In this document: positions 52,986 through 62,043 of the stretch, piece by piece | Position numbering within the stretch: position 1 is the first letter of the stretch | Layout of the letters: every line of letters begins with the position of its first letter | Assembly (NCBI RefSeq): GCF_000403435.2 | Contig: NZ_KE159708.1 | Span: 186,001 to 250,000 of the forward strand | Origin: Oscillibacter sp. 1-3 | GTDB lineage: Bacteria; Bacillota; Clostridia; Oscillospirales; Oscillospiraceae | DNA: 64,000 nt | Direction of reading: 5' to 3' | Notes under the pieces: generated by a model | The model's database searches: none | Told to the model about the DNA's origin: nothing | Seen by the model: only the letters and a program-made list of their open reading frames with translations | Program-made: the position numbers and the translations under genes

Positions 52986-55194
52986 GGTTTAAGTCCTCCT
53001 CTGTCAGATGGCAGGCATCCAGAAACTCCTGATAGGTCAGATAGGGATATTCCGGGTTCAGCTCCCGGCCAAAGAGACCTCTTAAAATCTCATCCATAGC
53101 CTCCTCACCGCCCACCAGTTGTTCAGCCTTCAAGATTTTCAAGGGCATTTCGTTATATTGCCGCATCCCTCGCAGATTGTTGGCGATGTCAGCCTGATAC
53201 TGCTCCGGCAAGGCGGACAGGTACTCCGGGTGGCGGACATAGAAATCCTCGTAGTAGTCGTCTACGGCCTCCTGCCAAGCGTCCACAAAGCTGGCCTGGG
53301 CCTCGCGTTCCCCATACAGCGCCTTGACAATGCGGTAGGTGGTGTAGCAGGTCAGGCCCTCGGCAGACCAAATGCCGCTCTCATCCATGGGGTCAAACAT
53401 ATTCCCCAGACCCCACCACTGATGGACAAGCTCATGGATGGTCACCTGAGCGGAAGAGCTGCCCTTTGAACTGTCTGCCAGGTTATTTGCGGTAAAATCC
53501 AGCTCGTCAGCTAAACTGGCCCCGTCCCCCGCATAGCCTCCGCCGCTGCACCGGCTTTCAATCAGATTGAAGGACCCGTCGCCGTAAAAAGACAAGGGGC
53601 CGATATGCTCGGTACAAAATTCAATCGTCCGGCGGATCATTTCCGCAGCGTCCATAGCCTCCATAACGGACTGGTGCCTGCGGCTGTAATAGAAATTGAC
53701 CGTAATACCTGCCGGTTCCACCGGAATTTCCTCCCGGATATAATCCCCGGCGTAGAGGATCATGCTGTACCCCTCGTCGGTCATGCGCCAAGTCTTTGTA
53801 CCGTCCCCGTTTTCTTTGAGAAGCTCTGTGGCGCCTGAGCCAAACAGAACCGGCGTCATGTGGCCGGGAAGAACAATATCCATCATGGCGGGAAGCGTCT
53901 CCCCCGCATACAGCACATCAAAGGGGGCGGGGGAAAGCTGGTGGTTTTCCAAGCTCATGTAGGTATCACTGATTTCATGTCTGCCCTGGGTGGCAGAAAC
54001 AAGGTTCCACTCCTGAGGAAAGCCGCCGTAGTCAATGACAAGCTCGATCTCTGCTTCAGCCGGGAGGGTGACAGTGAACATTTTTTCACCCATCGCCTGA
54101 TAGCTGTCTACGGAGAAAGGTACATCCGCTCCGTTGGCCCGAACGGAGGCAATTTTATAGCCGGGGTCGATTTGAAACCGGGCATCCTGCTCTTGCCCGC
54201 CGGTGTTTTGAAGCTGAAACCTCGCCTGACCGTAAACACAGCCCGTTTTCGGGTCGGGACGCACGTCGGCGTATCGGCCAGAGCAGGTGACGGTCTCCAG
54301 AGGGGCCGGGCAAAAGAGAAAATCATAGTCCATCTCCGCCGTACTGCGGTCAACAAAGGGCTGGCCCGTATAGAGCAGGATGGAACAGACCGCCAATACC
54401 GCCGCTAACGCCGGACGGTAAAATCGCCGGATATTATGAGCAAATGAGCCGAGCGGTCCCTTCCCGTATTGACGCACACAGAGATAGGACAGCGCCCACA
54501 GTCCGGCTATTGCCAGCAGCCAGGTAAGCCGCATATAGGCCACCGAGCGAAAAATACGGTAATTGGAAAAATCATCGGAGACTGCCCAAACACATGGATT
54601 CAGCCAGCAGAGCTGCCATTTCTCCTTCCAGACCGTCAGACTGAGGGCGGCAAAGGCGGCAAAGAGGGCCAGAGACAAATCCGCCCGCCGGGTGAATTGA
54701 CAGGCGGCGGAGGCGAACAAAATCGCCAGAGGAATCGCTCCATACATAAAAATCAGGTATATCAGCAGATAGCTTTTCAGATCAAAGACCGCACCCAGTT
54801 TCATTATGGCATACGGAAGCCAGGCCAACGTGGTAATGGCCTGGGCCAGAATGGAGACACACAGCAGCGCCCCCAGCCGGGTCAGGGCGGCGGTCATGGG
54901 AGACACCACCGCATGGGTCAAGGTTTCCATGCCGTCCCGCCGGAGCCTGTCCATACTCCAGACGGTGAGGATAGCAAATACGACAGCCCCCAAAATACCG
55001 CCAGCCAGGGCCGGATTTGCAAGATACATCCCCTGCATGGTGGTAACATAGCCGCTGTCGCTGCTGGAATACAGAGGCCGGTAGACCGTCAGACCGGCAA
55101 CCGGAGAGAGGGCGGTCAAAAGAATTGCCAGCCAAGTAAGGCGGTTCTGGAGCAATCGAGTCAGCTCCAAACGAAATTGCCGCAGGGTGTTCAT
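52978..55194 (-). CDS. ABC permease fused to M1-type metallopeptidase
   Basis: 738 residues. The first 290 are an ABC-2-like permease (six or more spans, starting RQFRLELTRLLQNRLTWLAI). The rest is extracytoplasmic and ends in an M1 aminopeptidase-like domain with zinc motif HELVHQWWG (near residue 593) and the third ligand in IWSAEG. The spacing to the glutamate is 20 residues against the usual 18. The ATG overlaps the ATPase stop by four bases. Transporter and peptidase in one chain suggest coupled cleavage and movement of a peptide or an envelope maturation role. Confidence 0.88.
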   Translation of the reverse strand: MNTLRQFRLELTRLLQNRLTWLAILLTALSPVAGLTVYRPLYSSSDSGYVTTMQGMYLANPALAGGILGAVVFAILTVWSMDRLRRDGMETLTHAVVSPMTAALTRLGALLCVSILAQAITTLAWLPYAIMKLGAVFDLKSYLLIYLIFMYGAIPLAILFASAACQFTRRADLSLALFAAFAALSLTVWKEKWQLCWLNPCVWAVSDDFSNYRIFRSVAYMRLTWLLAIAGLWALSYLCVRQYGKGPLGSFAHNIRRFYRPALAAVLAVCSILLYTGQPFVDRSTAEMDYDFLFCPAPLETVTCSGRYADVRPDPKTGCVYGQARFQLQNTGGQEQDARFQIDPGYKIASVRANGADVPFSVDSYQAMGEKMFTVTLPAEAEIELVIDYGGFPQEWNLVSATQGRHEISDTYMSLENHQLSPAPFDVLYAGETLPAMMDIVLPGHMTPVLFGSGATELLKENGDGTKTWRMTDEGYSMILYAGDYIREEIPVEPAGITVNFYYSRRHQSVMEAMDAAEMIRRTIEFCTEHIGPLSFYGDGSFNLIESRCSGGGYAGDGASLADELDFTANNLADSSKGSSSAQVTIHELVHQWWGLGNMFDPMDESGIWSAEGLTCYTTYRIVKALYGEREAQASFVDAWQEAVDDYYEDFYVRHPEYLSALPEQYQADIANNLRGMRQYNEMPLKILKAEQLVGGEEAMDEILRGLFGRELNPEYPYLTYQEFLDACHLTEEDLNLE

Positions 55195-56051
55195 TGAATC
55201 GCCTCCCTGGAGATGAGATAAAGATAGGCATCCTCCAGCGCGGGCTCCACCTGTTCCACAAAATCAGGAAGTTCCTCCGCCACGGCGCGGCAGACGATAC
55301 CCTGGGCCGTGTTGACACGGGAGGTAATATGCAGGCCCACCTCCTGCCGCCGGTCTTTCTCCCAAAATACACCAACGTGGCCCACAGCTCCGGCGATCAG
55401 CTCGGCGGGAGTACCGACAAAGCGAATACGGCCTTGATGTATTACAATCAACTGATTGCACACTGACTGAACGTCCTCGATAATGTGGGTGGACAGAAGC
55501 ACCAGCCGGTCCTGGGCCATTTGGGAAAACAGATTGCGGAAGGTGATCCGCTCCTCCGGGTCAAGGCCCACCGTAGGCTCGTCGAAAATCAGGAAATGAG
55601 GATTGCCCAGGATGGCCTGCGCGATTCCTACCCGCTGGCGCTGTCCGCCGGATAGAGTACGGATTTTTGCTTTCTGCTTTTCCTCCAGATTGGTACTTTG
55701 GATAGCGGCGGCAATGGCCTCCTTGCTGTTGACGATTCCTTTCAGCGCCGCCATGTAGTCCAGAAACTGCCAGACCGTCAGCTCGTCAAACAGTCCGAAG
55801 GACTGGGGCAGATAGCCCAAGCGGGCTTTCAACAAGCGCTCCTGCTTCATCAGGGGCTTTCCGTCTACCGAGATCGCTCCCTCCGTGGGGAGAAGGCCCG
55901 CCACCAGGAGCTTCATCAGGGTGGACTTTCCCGCTCCGTTCGGCCCCAACAGGCCGATCAGGTTCGGGCTGCTCAGGTTCAGATTGATTCCCCGCAAGGC
56001 GGTTTTACCTGACGGGTAGGTCATGGATAGATTAAAAATCTCCACATTCAT
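55191..56051 (-). CDS. ABC transporter ATP-binding protein
   Basis: 286 residues: Walker A GLLGPNGAGKSTLMKLL, Q-loop YLPQSFGLF, signature LSGGQRQRVGIAQAIL, Walker B LIFDEPTVGLDPEE and switch histidine LLSTHIIEDV. The C-terminal 80 residues are the regulatory extension common in ABC-2 exporters. GAAAGGAT precedes the ATG. It lies 67 bases past the histidine kinase gene and is coupled to the permease-peptidase gene downstream. Confidence 0.95.
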   Translation of the reverse strand: MNVEIFNLSMTYPSGKTALRGINLNLSSPNLIGLLGPNGAGKSTLMKLLVAGLLPTEGAISVDGKPLMKQERLLKARLGYLPQSFGLFDELTVWQFLDYMAALKGIVNSKEAIAAAIQSTNLEEKQKAKIRTLSGGQRQRVGIAQAILGNPHFLIFDEPTVGLDPEERITFRNLFSQMAQDRLVLLSTHIIEDVQSVCNQLIVIHQGRIRFVGTPAELIAGAVGHVGVFWEKDRRQEVGLHITSRVNTAQGIVCRAVAEELPDFVEQVEPALEDAYLYLISREAIQ

Positions 56052-56118
56052 CTGTGTTTCATCCTTTCCGCTTGAGATTGCAGTCAGGATAACAGAAGAA
56101 TGTGGAGTTCGTTTGTGG

Positions 56119-57588
56119 TTAATATGTGGTTTGTGTGGAGCTTGGCAGAATCAGTGTCGCACAGACACCTCTTTCGGAGTTTTGGATTTGACAGCTTCCC
56201 CCATGTTGTTCCACTATTTTTTGAACAAGATAAAGTCCTAATCCGCTTCCGCCTGTCTGACGGCTCCGGGATGGGTCGCTGCGAAAGAACGGCTCAAACA
56301 GGTGCGGCAGCTGCTCCGGGGCAATATGCGCTCCTTCGTTTTCTACATTCAAAATAATACTGCCCTCTTTCCTACAGGCGGAAATCCAAATCTTGATGCC
56401 CTCCGGCGAGTGGAGCGCAGCATTAGAAAGCAGATTGCCCAGGGCTTTTTTCAAAAGCGCTGGGTCTCCTGCACTCCAGATTCCCGACGGTAAATCTACG
56501 ATAACTGTTTGTTCTTTCTGCTGGAAAAGTTCATCGTAATTTTGCAGACAGTTCCGAATCAGAGCGGTGAGTTCCACAGGAATCATAGACAGCTCCCCAC
56601 CCCTTTCCATACGGGAGACAGTCAAAAGCTCCTGCACCAAGCTCTCCATCTGGTTCGCCACAGTCAGGCTGCGGGCCAGATATTTGTCCCGATCTGCGTA
56701 GACGCCAATTCCGTCCAACATCCCGCCCAGCTGACCCTTCAAAACGGTGATGGGGGTTTTCAGCTCATGGGAAACCGCCGAGAAGAAATCCCGCTGGGCC
56801 TGCTCCAGCTGCTGTTCCCGCTCCACGTCTTTTTGAAGGGCAGCATTCGCGGTCTGGAGTTCCTGCATGGAACGGGATAGGTGATCCGCCAGTTCGTCCA
56901 GATTGTGGGCCAACGTACCAATTTCATCTGTACGCTGTTCTCCGCACCGCCAGCTGAAATCCAATTCAGACAGTTTTTGGGAGATTCCGCTCAATCGCAC
57001 AATGGGCCGTGTGATGAAGTGCGCGTAGAACAGGGAGGTAAGCACAGACACCAGCAGAATGGCCGCGGCCAGCCAGGGCCAGATATGTCCCAAAGCCTCC
57101 GCCGCCTGATTGACCGCGCGAGTGCTGGCAAAGATCAGCAGCTGACAGTTTTCGGAGGAATCCTGAAAAGAAAACTCGGTTCCAATACAATGTACGATAT
57201 AATCCTCGTTTTCTTTGTTGGGCTGAATGCCCTCGACCGACGAATGGGTCGGCGTCATTTCCCATTGCCCATGTTCTCCTGTCGGTATGATGTCGGAGGG
57301 GTCAACGCCACCGACAACATTCCCCGCGGAATCCTGGATACTCACCGGGACGCCATACTGAAACGTGAACTGTGAGAGGAGCGGCCCACAGTCAGCCAGT
57401 GTATATTCTTCCAGCTGCTTTACCAGACGTTCTGCCTGGGCAGCCAGCAGACGCTCCTGATCTACTGTGTAGGTCAGCGGCATAAGCTGGGCAATCAGGC
57501 CATAGGTCAAAGCACAGACTGCCGTCAGCAGCAGGCAGGTAACGAGGAAAATTTTTGTTGTCAGACTAGTTTTCAGCTTCGTAATCAA
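56119..57588 (-). CDS. Sensor histidine kinase
   Basis: 489 residues: two membrane spans (about 12-34 and 170-190) enclosing an extracytoplasmic sensor of about 135 residues, then HAMP, a HisKA domain with the phosphorylated His in AVSHELKTPITVLKG (near residue 271), and an ATPase domain (FEPFFRSDPSRSRQTGGSGL). The start is probably the TTG at 57588, overlapping the regulator gene by 23 bases. It would sense an envelope signal and drive the regulator, probably acting on the downstream transporter. Confidence 0.94.
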   Translation of the reverse strand: MITKLKTSLTTKIFLVTCLLLTAVCALTYGLIAQLMPLTYTVDQERLLAAQAERLVKQLEEYTLADCGPLLSQFTFQYGVPVSIQDSAGNVVGGVDPSDIIPTGEHGQWEMTPTHSSVEGIQPNKENEDYIVHCIGTEFSFQDSSENCQLLIFASTRAVNQAAEALGHIWPWLAAAILLVSVLTSLFYAHFITRPIVRLSGISQKLSELDFSWRCGEQRTDEIGTLAHNLDELADHLSRSMQELQTANAALQKDVEREQQLEQAQRDFFSAVSHELKTPITVLKGQLGGMLDGIGVYADRDKYLARSLTVANQMESLVQELLTVSRMERGGELSMIPVELTALIRNCLQNYDELFQQKEQTVIVDLPSGIWSAGDPALLKKALGNLLSNAALHSPEGIKIWISACRKEGSIILNVENEGAHIAPEQLPHLFEPFFRSDPSRSRQTGGSGLGLYLVQKIVEQHGGSCQIQNSERGVCATLILPSSTQTTY

Positions 57589-58237
57589 TGCGATACCCCA
57601 CCCCTCTGATGGTTTCGATGTAATTCAGTTCCAGCTTTTTTCGCAGATTCTTGATATGTGTATCGACAATCCTCTCGTCGCCATAAAAGTCATAGCTCCA
57701 TACCCGGTTCAACAGCGTTTGCCTGGATAAAACACGCCCTTGGTTTTGGAGCAGGACCTTCAGCAGTTCAAACTCTCTTTGGGTCAAATCAACAATTTGC
57801 CCGGAAATGTAGACCTTGTATCCCTCCAAATCCAGGGTCAGAGCTTTATATGCTATCCGACCGGACATGCTGTCTCCCATTGTTCGGCGCAGAACTGCAC
57901 CAATTTTACGGAGCAAGACCGGCATGGAAAAGGGCTTTGGAATGTAATCGTCAACCCGCAGGTCAAAGCCTTTTAATTGATCTTCTTCGCTGTCGAGCGC
58001 TGTCAGCATGATGATTGGAATATCTGATTCCTCCCGAATGGCCCTGCATACTTCATAGCCATTTAAGCGGGGGAGCAGAATGTCCAGCAGGATTAAATCG
58101 ACATGGGAGCTGCGGAATACTTCGATGGCCTGTTCGCCATCAGAGGCGGTAACAACCTGATAGCCCTCATTTTCCAAATAGTTCTGCAAAAGCTCCCGGA
58201 TGTCGTATTCATCCTCGACCACTAAAATTTTCACCAT
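57566..58237 (-). CDS. OmpR/PhoB-family response regulator
   Basis: 223 residues: a receiver domain with phospho-acceptor Asp52 in LILLDILLPRLNGYE and the conserved acidic pair VEDE, then a winged-helix DNA-binding domain ending VDTHIKNLRKKLELNYIET. The ATG at 58237 follows GAGGTGGATCAC. It is the first gene of a five-gene minus-strand operon (regulator, kinase, ATPase, permease-peptidase, membrane subunit). Confidence 0.95.
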   Translation of the reverse strand: MVKILVVEDEYDIRELLQNYLENEGYQVVTASDGEQAIEVFRSSHVDLILLDILLPRLNGYEVCRAIREESDIPIIMLTALDSEEDQLKGFDLRVDDYIPKPFSMPVLLRKIGAVLRRTMGDSMSGRIAYKALTLDLEGYKVYISGQIVDLTQREFELLKVLLQNQGRVLSRQTLLNRVWSYDFYGDERIVDTHIKNLRKKLELNYIETIRGVGYRIDYEAEN

Positions 58238-58492
58238 GTGATCCACCTCACCAACGCGATTATAGCAGAGAATTATGAATTTTGTGTGGAGTTTTGTTTT
58301 CTGCCGCTTTTTAATCATTGATAGAATTTAGCTCTGGTATATTGGCCCCTAATTCATTGTTTTCTGCTATGCAAAATTTGAGCAGGAAGTCTGCGCTTCC
58401 GGGTGTCATATTTTCCTGTCTGTACTCTGCTTTTGCCGCTATGTAGGAGAGCCATCCAGCTTCCTGGACGGCCCTCCTTGAGTACTGTTCTC
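58238..58492. other. Spacer between regulator and CAP gene 2, with right copy of the 25-bp repeat
   Basis: The operon promoter should lie at 58240-58350. The 25-bp repeat is at 58357-58381, followed by the terminator region of CAP gene 2. Confidence 0.5.
58357..58381. repeat. 25-bp direct repeat, right copy
   Basis: Exact copy of 52049-52073, in the same orientation. Confidence 0.85.
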
Positions 58493-59272
58493 TTATGCAT
58501 AGAAGTTGACGCTGTTGGGGATCCCGACAAACATATAGCAGTAGGTGATGCCGTCGTACTGGGTCATGCCCACGCCGATGCAGTCACATCTGGAGTCGAT
58601 CATCGTCTCGAAATGGCCCGGCGAGTTGATCCAGTTGTCGACGGCGTGTTGGGCAGCGTCGGCTGTGCCGGTGAACACGGTGAGGTTGTCACCGAAGCCA
58701 TAGGGGTAACCGGCATCTGCGGCGGCTTTACTCTCCTCCGGAGCGTGGTGCCAGGTGTAGCGCTGGTTGGAGCAGGCTTGTGCTGCGTTCATCAGGGCCT
58801 CATTGACCGGCAGCTCTGACACTCCATTGGCCTTTCTGGTCTGGTTGATGAGGCGGATCATCTCCTGCCGTATCTCCATATTGTCTGTCAGACCAGCGCT
58901 GTCCCCGCTGGCGGTGGTTTCCGGCATAGCTGGAGTAGCGGGACCGACCGTCAGCGTCACGCTCCCGTGTTCCCCGGCGCTGTTGGTTGCCGTGATTTCC
59001 GCAGTCCCCTCCGCTTTGGCGACAGCAACCCAGAAGGTCAGCACCTGCTCCACCGCCACTGTGTCCGGGTTGCTGGAGGTAACAGTGTAGTCCGTACCGC
59101 TGGGGCCGATGATGAGTCCGCTACGGTCTCCTACCTCCAGGGTACTTCCCTTGTAACTGCTCACCCGGACAGGTTCGTCAGGCGCTTCTGTCGCCATGGC
59201 GGGGATGGCGAGGGGTGTTGTGAGGATGGCTGCCGTCAATGCTGCGGTGATGCGCTTTTTCGTACTGGTCAT
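58493..59272 (-). CDS. Secreted CAP/SCP-domain protein, copy 2
   Basis: 259 residues, the paralogue of the gene at 50961-51734, with signal peptide, Ig-like domain and CAP domain (IRQEMIRLINQTRKANGVSE, NSPGHFETMIDSRCDCIGVG). The ATG at 59272 lies behind AGGAGGAAATGCAA; the much longer open frame upstream is untranslated leader. Differences from copy 1 are mostly conservative, and they cluster in the signal peptide and the linker between domains, so both are probably functional. Confidence 0.9.
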   Translation of the reverse strand: MTSTKKRITAALTAAILTTPLAIPAMATEAPDEPVRVSSYKGSTLEVGDRSGLIIGPSGTDYTVTSSNPDTVAVEQVLTFWVAVAKAEGTAEITATNSAGEHGSVTLTVGPATPAMPETTASGDSAGLTDNMEIRQEMIRLINQTRKANGVSELPVNEALMNAAQACSNQRYTWHHAPEESKAAADAGYPYGFGDNLTVFTGTADAAQHAVDNWINSPGHFETMIDSRCDCIGVGMTQYDGITYCYMFVGIPNSVNFYA

Positions 59273-59771
59273 TTGCATTTCCTCCTGATTTCTGTATTTT
59301 GTGTAGGTTTCGCAAGTGACACAATATCGAAACAGAAGAGGAAAGTCGATAGGGATAAACGGAGAAATACAGGGGGGAAAATTAAGCGTATTACACAGTA
59401 CTTTGTTGTGTTTGTGAAGGAGCTTTTTCGGTGTGACGATTTTCTTGACCACATAAACAGCCACAGACAGACATGGAACTCGTGGAAACACTGTTTTCAA
59501 AGAGTGCCGGAGAGTAAATGAAACAGAACAGAAACGGCTATAAACCATCAAAAATTGTTTAAAAAATCTTTGCGGACCTCTTTGGATACACAGGTGCACT
59601 CCGCGAGGCCCTTGTCGTGGACTGCAGTTTCCTTTCCGCGTCCAACCCATAACCTAACCCAAAACAGGGAAAAACAGAGGAAGAAACGATAGCTGCTTCC
59701 AAGTTGCGGGGAACCCCTTTTCATTTTGTGGAAGCTGTGGTATACTATCAACAAGCAAGGAGGTGGGCAGA
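59273..59771. other. Upstream region of CAP gene 2
   Basis: About 500 bases. Up to 59585 it matches the region upstream of CAP gene 1, including the motif at 59446-59471. The remainder holds the promoter of the PIN gene (TATACT near 59741). No gene is seen. Confidence 0.5.
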
Positions 59772-60212
59772 TTGCGTGTATATCTCGATATGTGCTGCTA
59801 TAACCGCCCCTATGACGATCAGTCGCAAATCAAGGTGTCCCTGGAGACCCAGGCCAAGCTGCACATTCAAGATTTGATTCAGAAAAAACGCCTGGATTTA
59901 GTCAGTTCTTATATGCTGCGATATGAATGCGGACAGAATCCCTATGAGATGCGGCGGAACGCAATCATGCAGTTTATTGATACACATACAGCGGCTTATG
60001 TCGGTTTGGAGCGCAGGAAAGAAATCGAGGCTATCGCTAAAAGGATTATGGACACAGGGGTTAAGTTCAAGGATGCCTGTCATGTAGCCTCGGCTGTTTA
60101 CGCAAACTGTGAGTATTTTATCTCCACAGATAAACGGCTGTTGAAATACAAAACGGATCAGATCAAGCTGGTAAATCCAATAGACTTTGTAACGGGAACG
60201 GAGGATGAATGA
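59772..60212 (+). CDS. PIN-domain protein
   Basis: 146 residues with the PIN fold: first acidic residue in VYLDMCCYNRP, the middle acidic site in VKFKDACHVASA, and the late acidic residue in YFISTDKRLLKY. This is the pattern of Mg2+-dependent RNases of VapC-like toxins. The start is a TTG behind AAGGAGG. One base after the stop a second small gene begins. The order toxin-like then partner is the reverse of classic VapBC, as in several PIN/DUF pairs. Confidence 0.88.
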   Translation: MRVYLDMCCYNRPYDDQSQIKVSLETQAKLHIQDLIQKKRLDLVSSYMLRYECGQNPYEMRRNAIMQFIDTHTAAYVGLERRKEIEAIAKRIMDTGVKFKDACHVASAVYANCEYFISTDKRLLKYKTDQIKLVNPIDFVTGTEDE

Positions 60213-60213
60213 T

Positions 60214-60441
60214 ATGTCTCCCAGTACGGCTGAGATTATGAGCAGGGGCATGAAATGCCTGATGGAGCAGTTAGGCGTTGTGGATGCGGAACGCTTCGTG
60301 GCCACAGTGATTCGGGAAAAATTTGACTACACACGTTGGCAGCGAGAGTATTTTGATGGAAAGTCTCCGGAAGAAATCCGCCAAGAGGCAGAGATGTTTG
60401 AACAGAAAAATCCCTACACCGGGAACGCCGTGCGGCTTTGA
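60214..60441 (+). CDS. Small partner of the PIN protein, possible antitoxin
   Basis: 75 residues from the ATG at 60214 (GGAGG nine bases upstream). It is helical, with LMEQLGVVDAERFVATVIRE and a DYTRWQREYFDGKSPEEI tail. No family is recognised with confidence. Its tight coupling to the PIN gene suggests an antitoxin or accessory role. Confidence 0.7.
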   Translation: MSPSTAEIMSRGMKCLMEQLGVVDAERFVATVIREKFDYTRWQREYFDGKSPEEIRQEAEMFEQKNPYTGNAVRL

Positions 60442-60572
60442 CCCAAATTTTGACCCAGAACACGAAAAATGCCGGCGGAACCGGCGGATACAAGAGGAGC
60501 GGAACGCATCAGAGATTGGCCCCAATAAGCTCAAAGAGGTGCGGAAAGGTTCAAACCACACTTTGAAGCACA

Positions 60573-60620
60573 GCTCATAACCCGGAGGTCGCAGGTTCAA
60601 GTCCTGTCTCCGCAACCACA
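60573..60620 (+). other. attR of element B (48-bp tRNA-fMet fragment)
   Basis: Exact copy of 40110-40157. The sequence before it is not a tRNA 5' half, so this is a partial tRNA left by integration, not a gene. Confidence 0.92.
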
Positions 60621-60622
60621 CC

Positions 60623-60654
60623 CACCCCTTAGAGCCGCAAGGCTTTGAGGGGTG
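60623..60654 (+). terminator. Original tRNA-fMet terminator, displaced
   Basis: CACCCCTTAGAGCC and GGCTTTGAGGGGTG pair around GCAA, followed by TTTT. It follows the att core at the distance expected of the original tRNA terminator. Confidence 0.8.
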
Positions 60655-60696
60655 TTTTCCTTGCTTTGGGAGAGGCGGTTTCCCTTGTTTTTTCCC

Positions 60697-61913
60697 TTAT
60701 TGGAATTTACGGCCGGAAACCGCCTGAATCTTCTTTTCCATCCGGTCAGCGCTGGCCTGTTTCATCTGGGCGGTGACATGTCCGTAAACGTCCAGCGTAA
60801 AGGCGGCGGTAGCGTGTCCCAGGTTTTCCTGCACCGTCTTAATGTCATCCCCGGATTGAATCGCCATAACCGCATATGTATGTCGGAGGTCATGAAACCG
60901 AGTAGACGGCGTTCCGATTTCTTTCACAAGCTCTTTGAAGCAACGATAGATTACACGGTGAGAGAGGAATCCCCCAACTTCATTGGAAAATACAAGGTCC
61001 TTTTCTGTCCAACTCTTTCCCGCTTTGAGCCGCTTTCCGTTCTGTTCCAGTTTTTGAAGCCGGAACAATTTTACCACAGAGGGCGCAAGCGTCAAAGTTC
61101 GGGTTTTGTTGTTCTTGGGCTTGGAGAAGTAAAATTGGCCGTCCTTGTGCTGCTCCCGGCGAAGCTGCTGCTTTATCGTCAGCGTTCCATTATCCAGGTC
61201 CAGGCACTCCCAGGTAAGCCCCAAAACCTCCCCCTCCCGAATCCCTGAAAAAGTGCGATTTTATACAGGTATTCATAAGGGTGTCCATGGACTGCTTTCA
61301 AGAACTCGGAAATCTGGTTATCGTCCAGGGGCTGAATGTCCTTTTTCTCTACACGGGGAAGCTTGCAAGCGTCCGAGGGGTTTACCCGAATCACACCATT
61401 TTCGACCGCTTGCTGCAACGCCTTGTGAAGAATCCCGTGAATGTTCTTGATCGTCTTTGGAGAAAGAGGTTTTCCGCTCTCCTGGTTCTCACTGGTAAGC
61501 TGGTTATAAAGCTTCTGAATCATCGGAGTGGTTAGGGAATCCAATTTGACCGCGCCTAGGTTCGGAACGATATACAGGTCTACATTCCGGCTGTAAAGTA
61601 ATTTCGTTGACGCTTTCACGTCTCCCATATAATCTTTTTGCCAAATCTCAAACCAATCTTTTACGGTCAAATTAGACGGTTCCTGATAGGTTCCATTATC
61701 CACATCCAGGGACATTTGCTTTAACTTCTGGGCAACCTCTTTCTGGGTCTTGCCGCTGATGGAACGTTGAATTTGCTTTCCGGTTCCCGGGTCATAGCCC
61801 ACCGTGCAACGGGCTTCCCAATAGGAATATTTCTTGCCATTTTTCATAACGGACTTTTTGCGGATGGTGCCGTTACCGTTGGCGGCACGGCCCATAGATT
61901 TTGTGCGTGGCAT
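60697..61913 (-). pseudogene. Tyrosine recombinase with a one-base frameshift
   Basis: The N-terminal 220 residues (arm domain YWEARCTVGYDPGTGKQIQR, core-binding domain) and the C-terminal 175 residues (GLTWECLDLDNG, HDLRHTYAVMAIQSG, LGHATAAFTLDVYGHVT) lie in different frames. They join in the run of five A on the plus strand at 61248-61252, where one more base would restore LFSGIREGEVLGLTW. All catalytic residues are otherwise kept. AAGGAGG precedes the ATG. The 3' end lies 77 bases from attR, in the same orientation and place as integrase 1 relative to attL. Either a young pseudogene or a sequencing error. Confidence 0.9.
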
Positions 61914-61922
61914 ATATCCTCC

Positions 61923-61982
61923 TTATCCGCCACGCAGACGTACTAAAAACTAAGATTATTATACATCATACGTGGCGGATAA
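61923..61982. promoter_or_regulatory. Inverted repeat TTATCCGCCACG around integrase promoter
   Basis: TTATCCGCCACG (61923-61934) and CGTGGCGGATAA (61971-61982) are exact complements 36 bases apart. The AT-rich space between should contain the integrase promoter, so a bound protein would repress it. Confidence 0.6.
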
Positions 61983-62043
61983 TCAACTTTTCTGGATAAT
62001 TTTATGATAGAAATTCTAAAAACGCAGACTTTGGGACGCGGAT

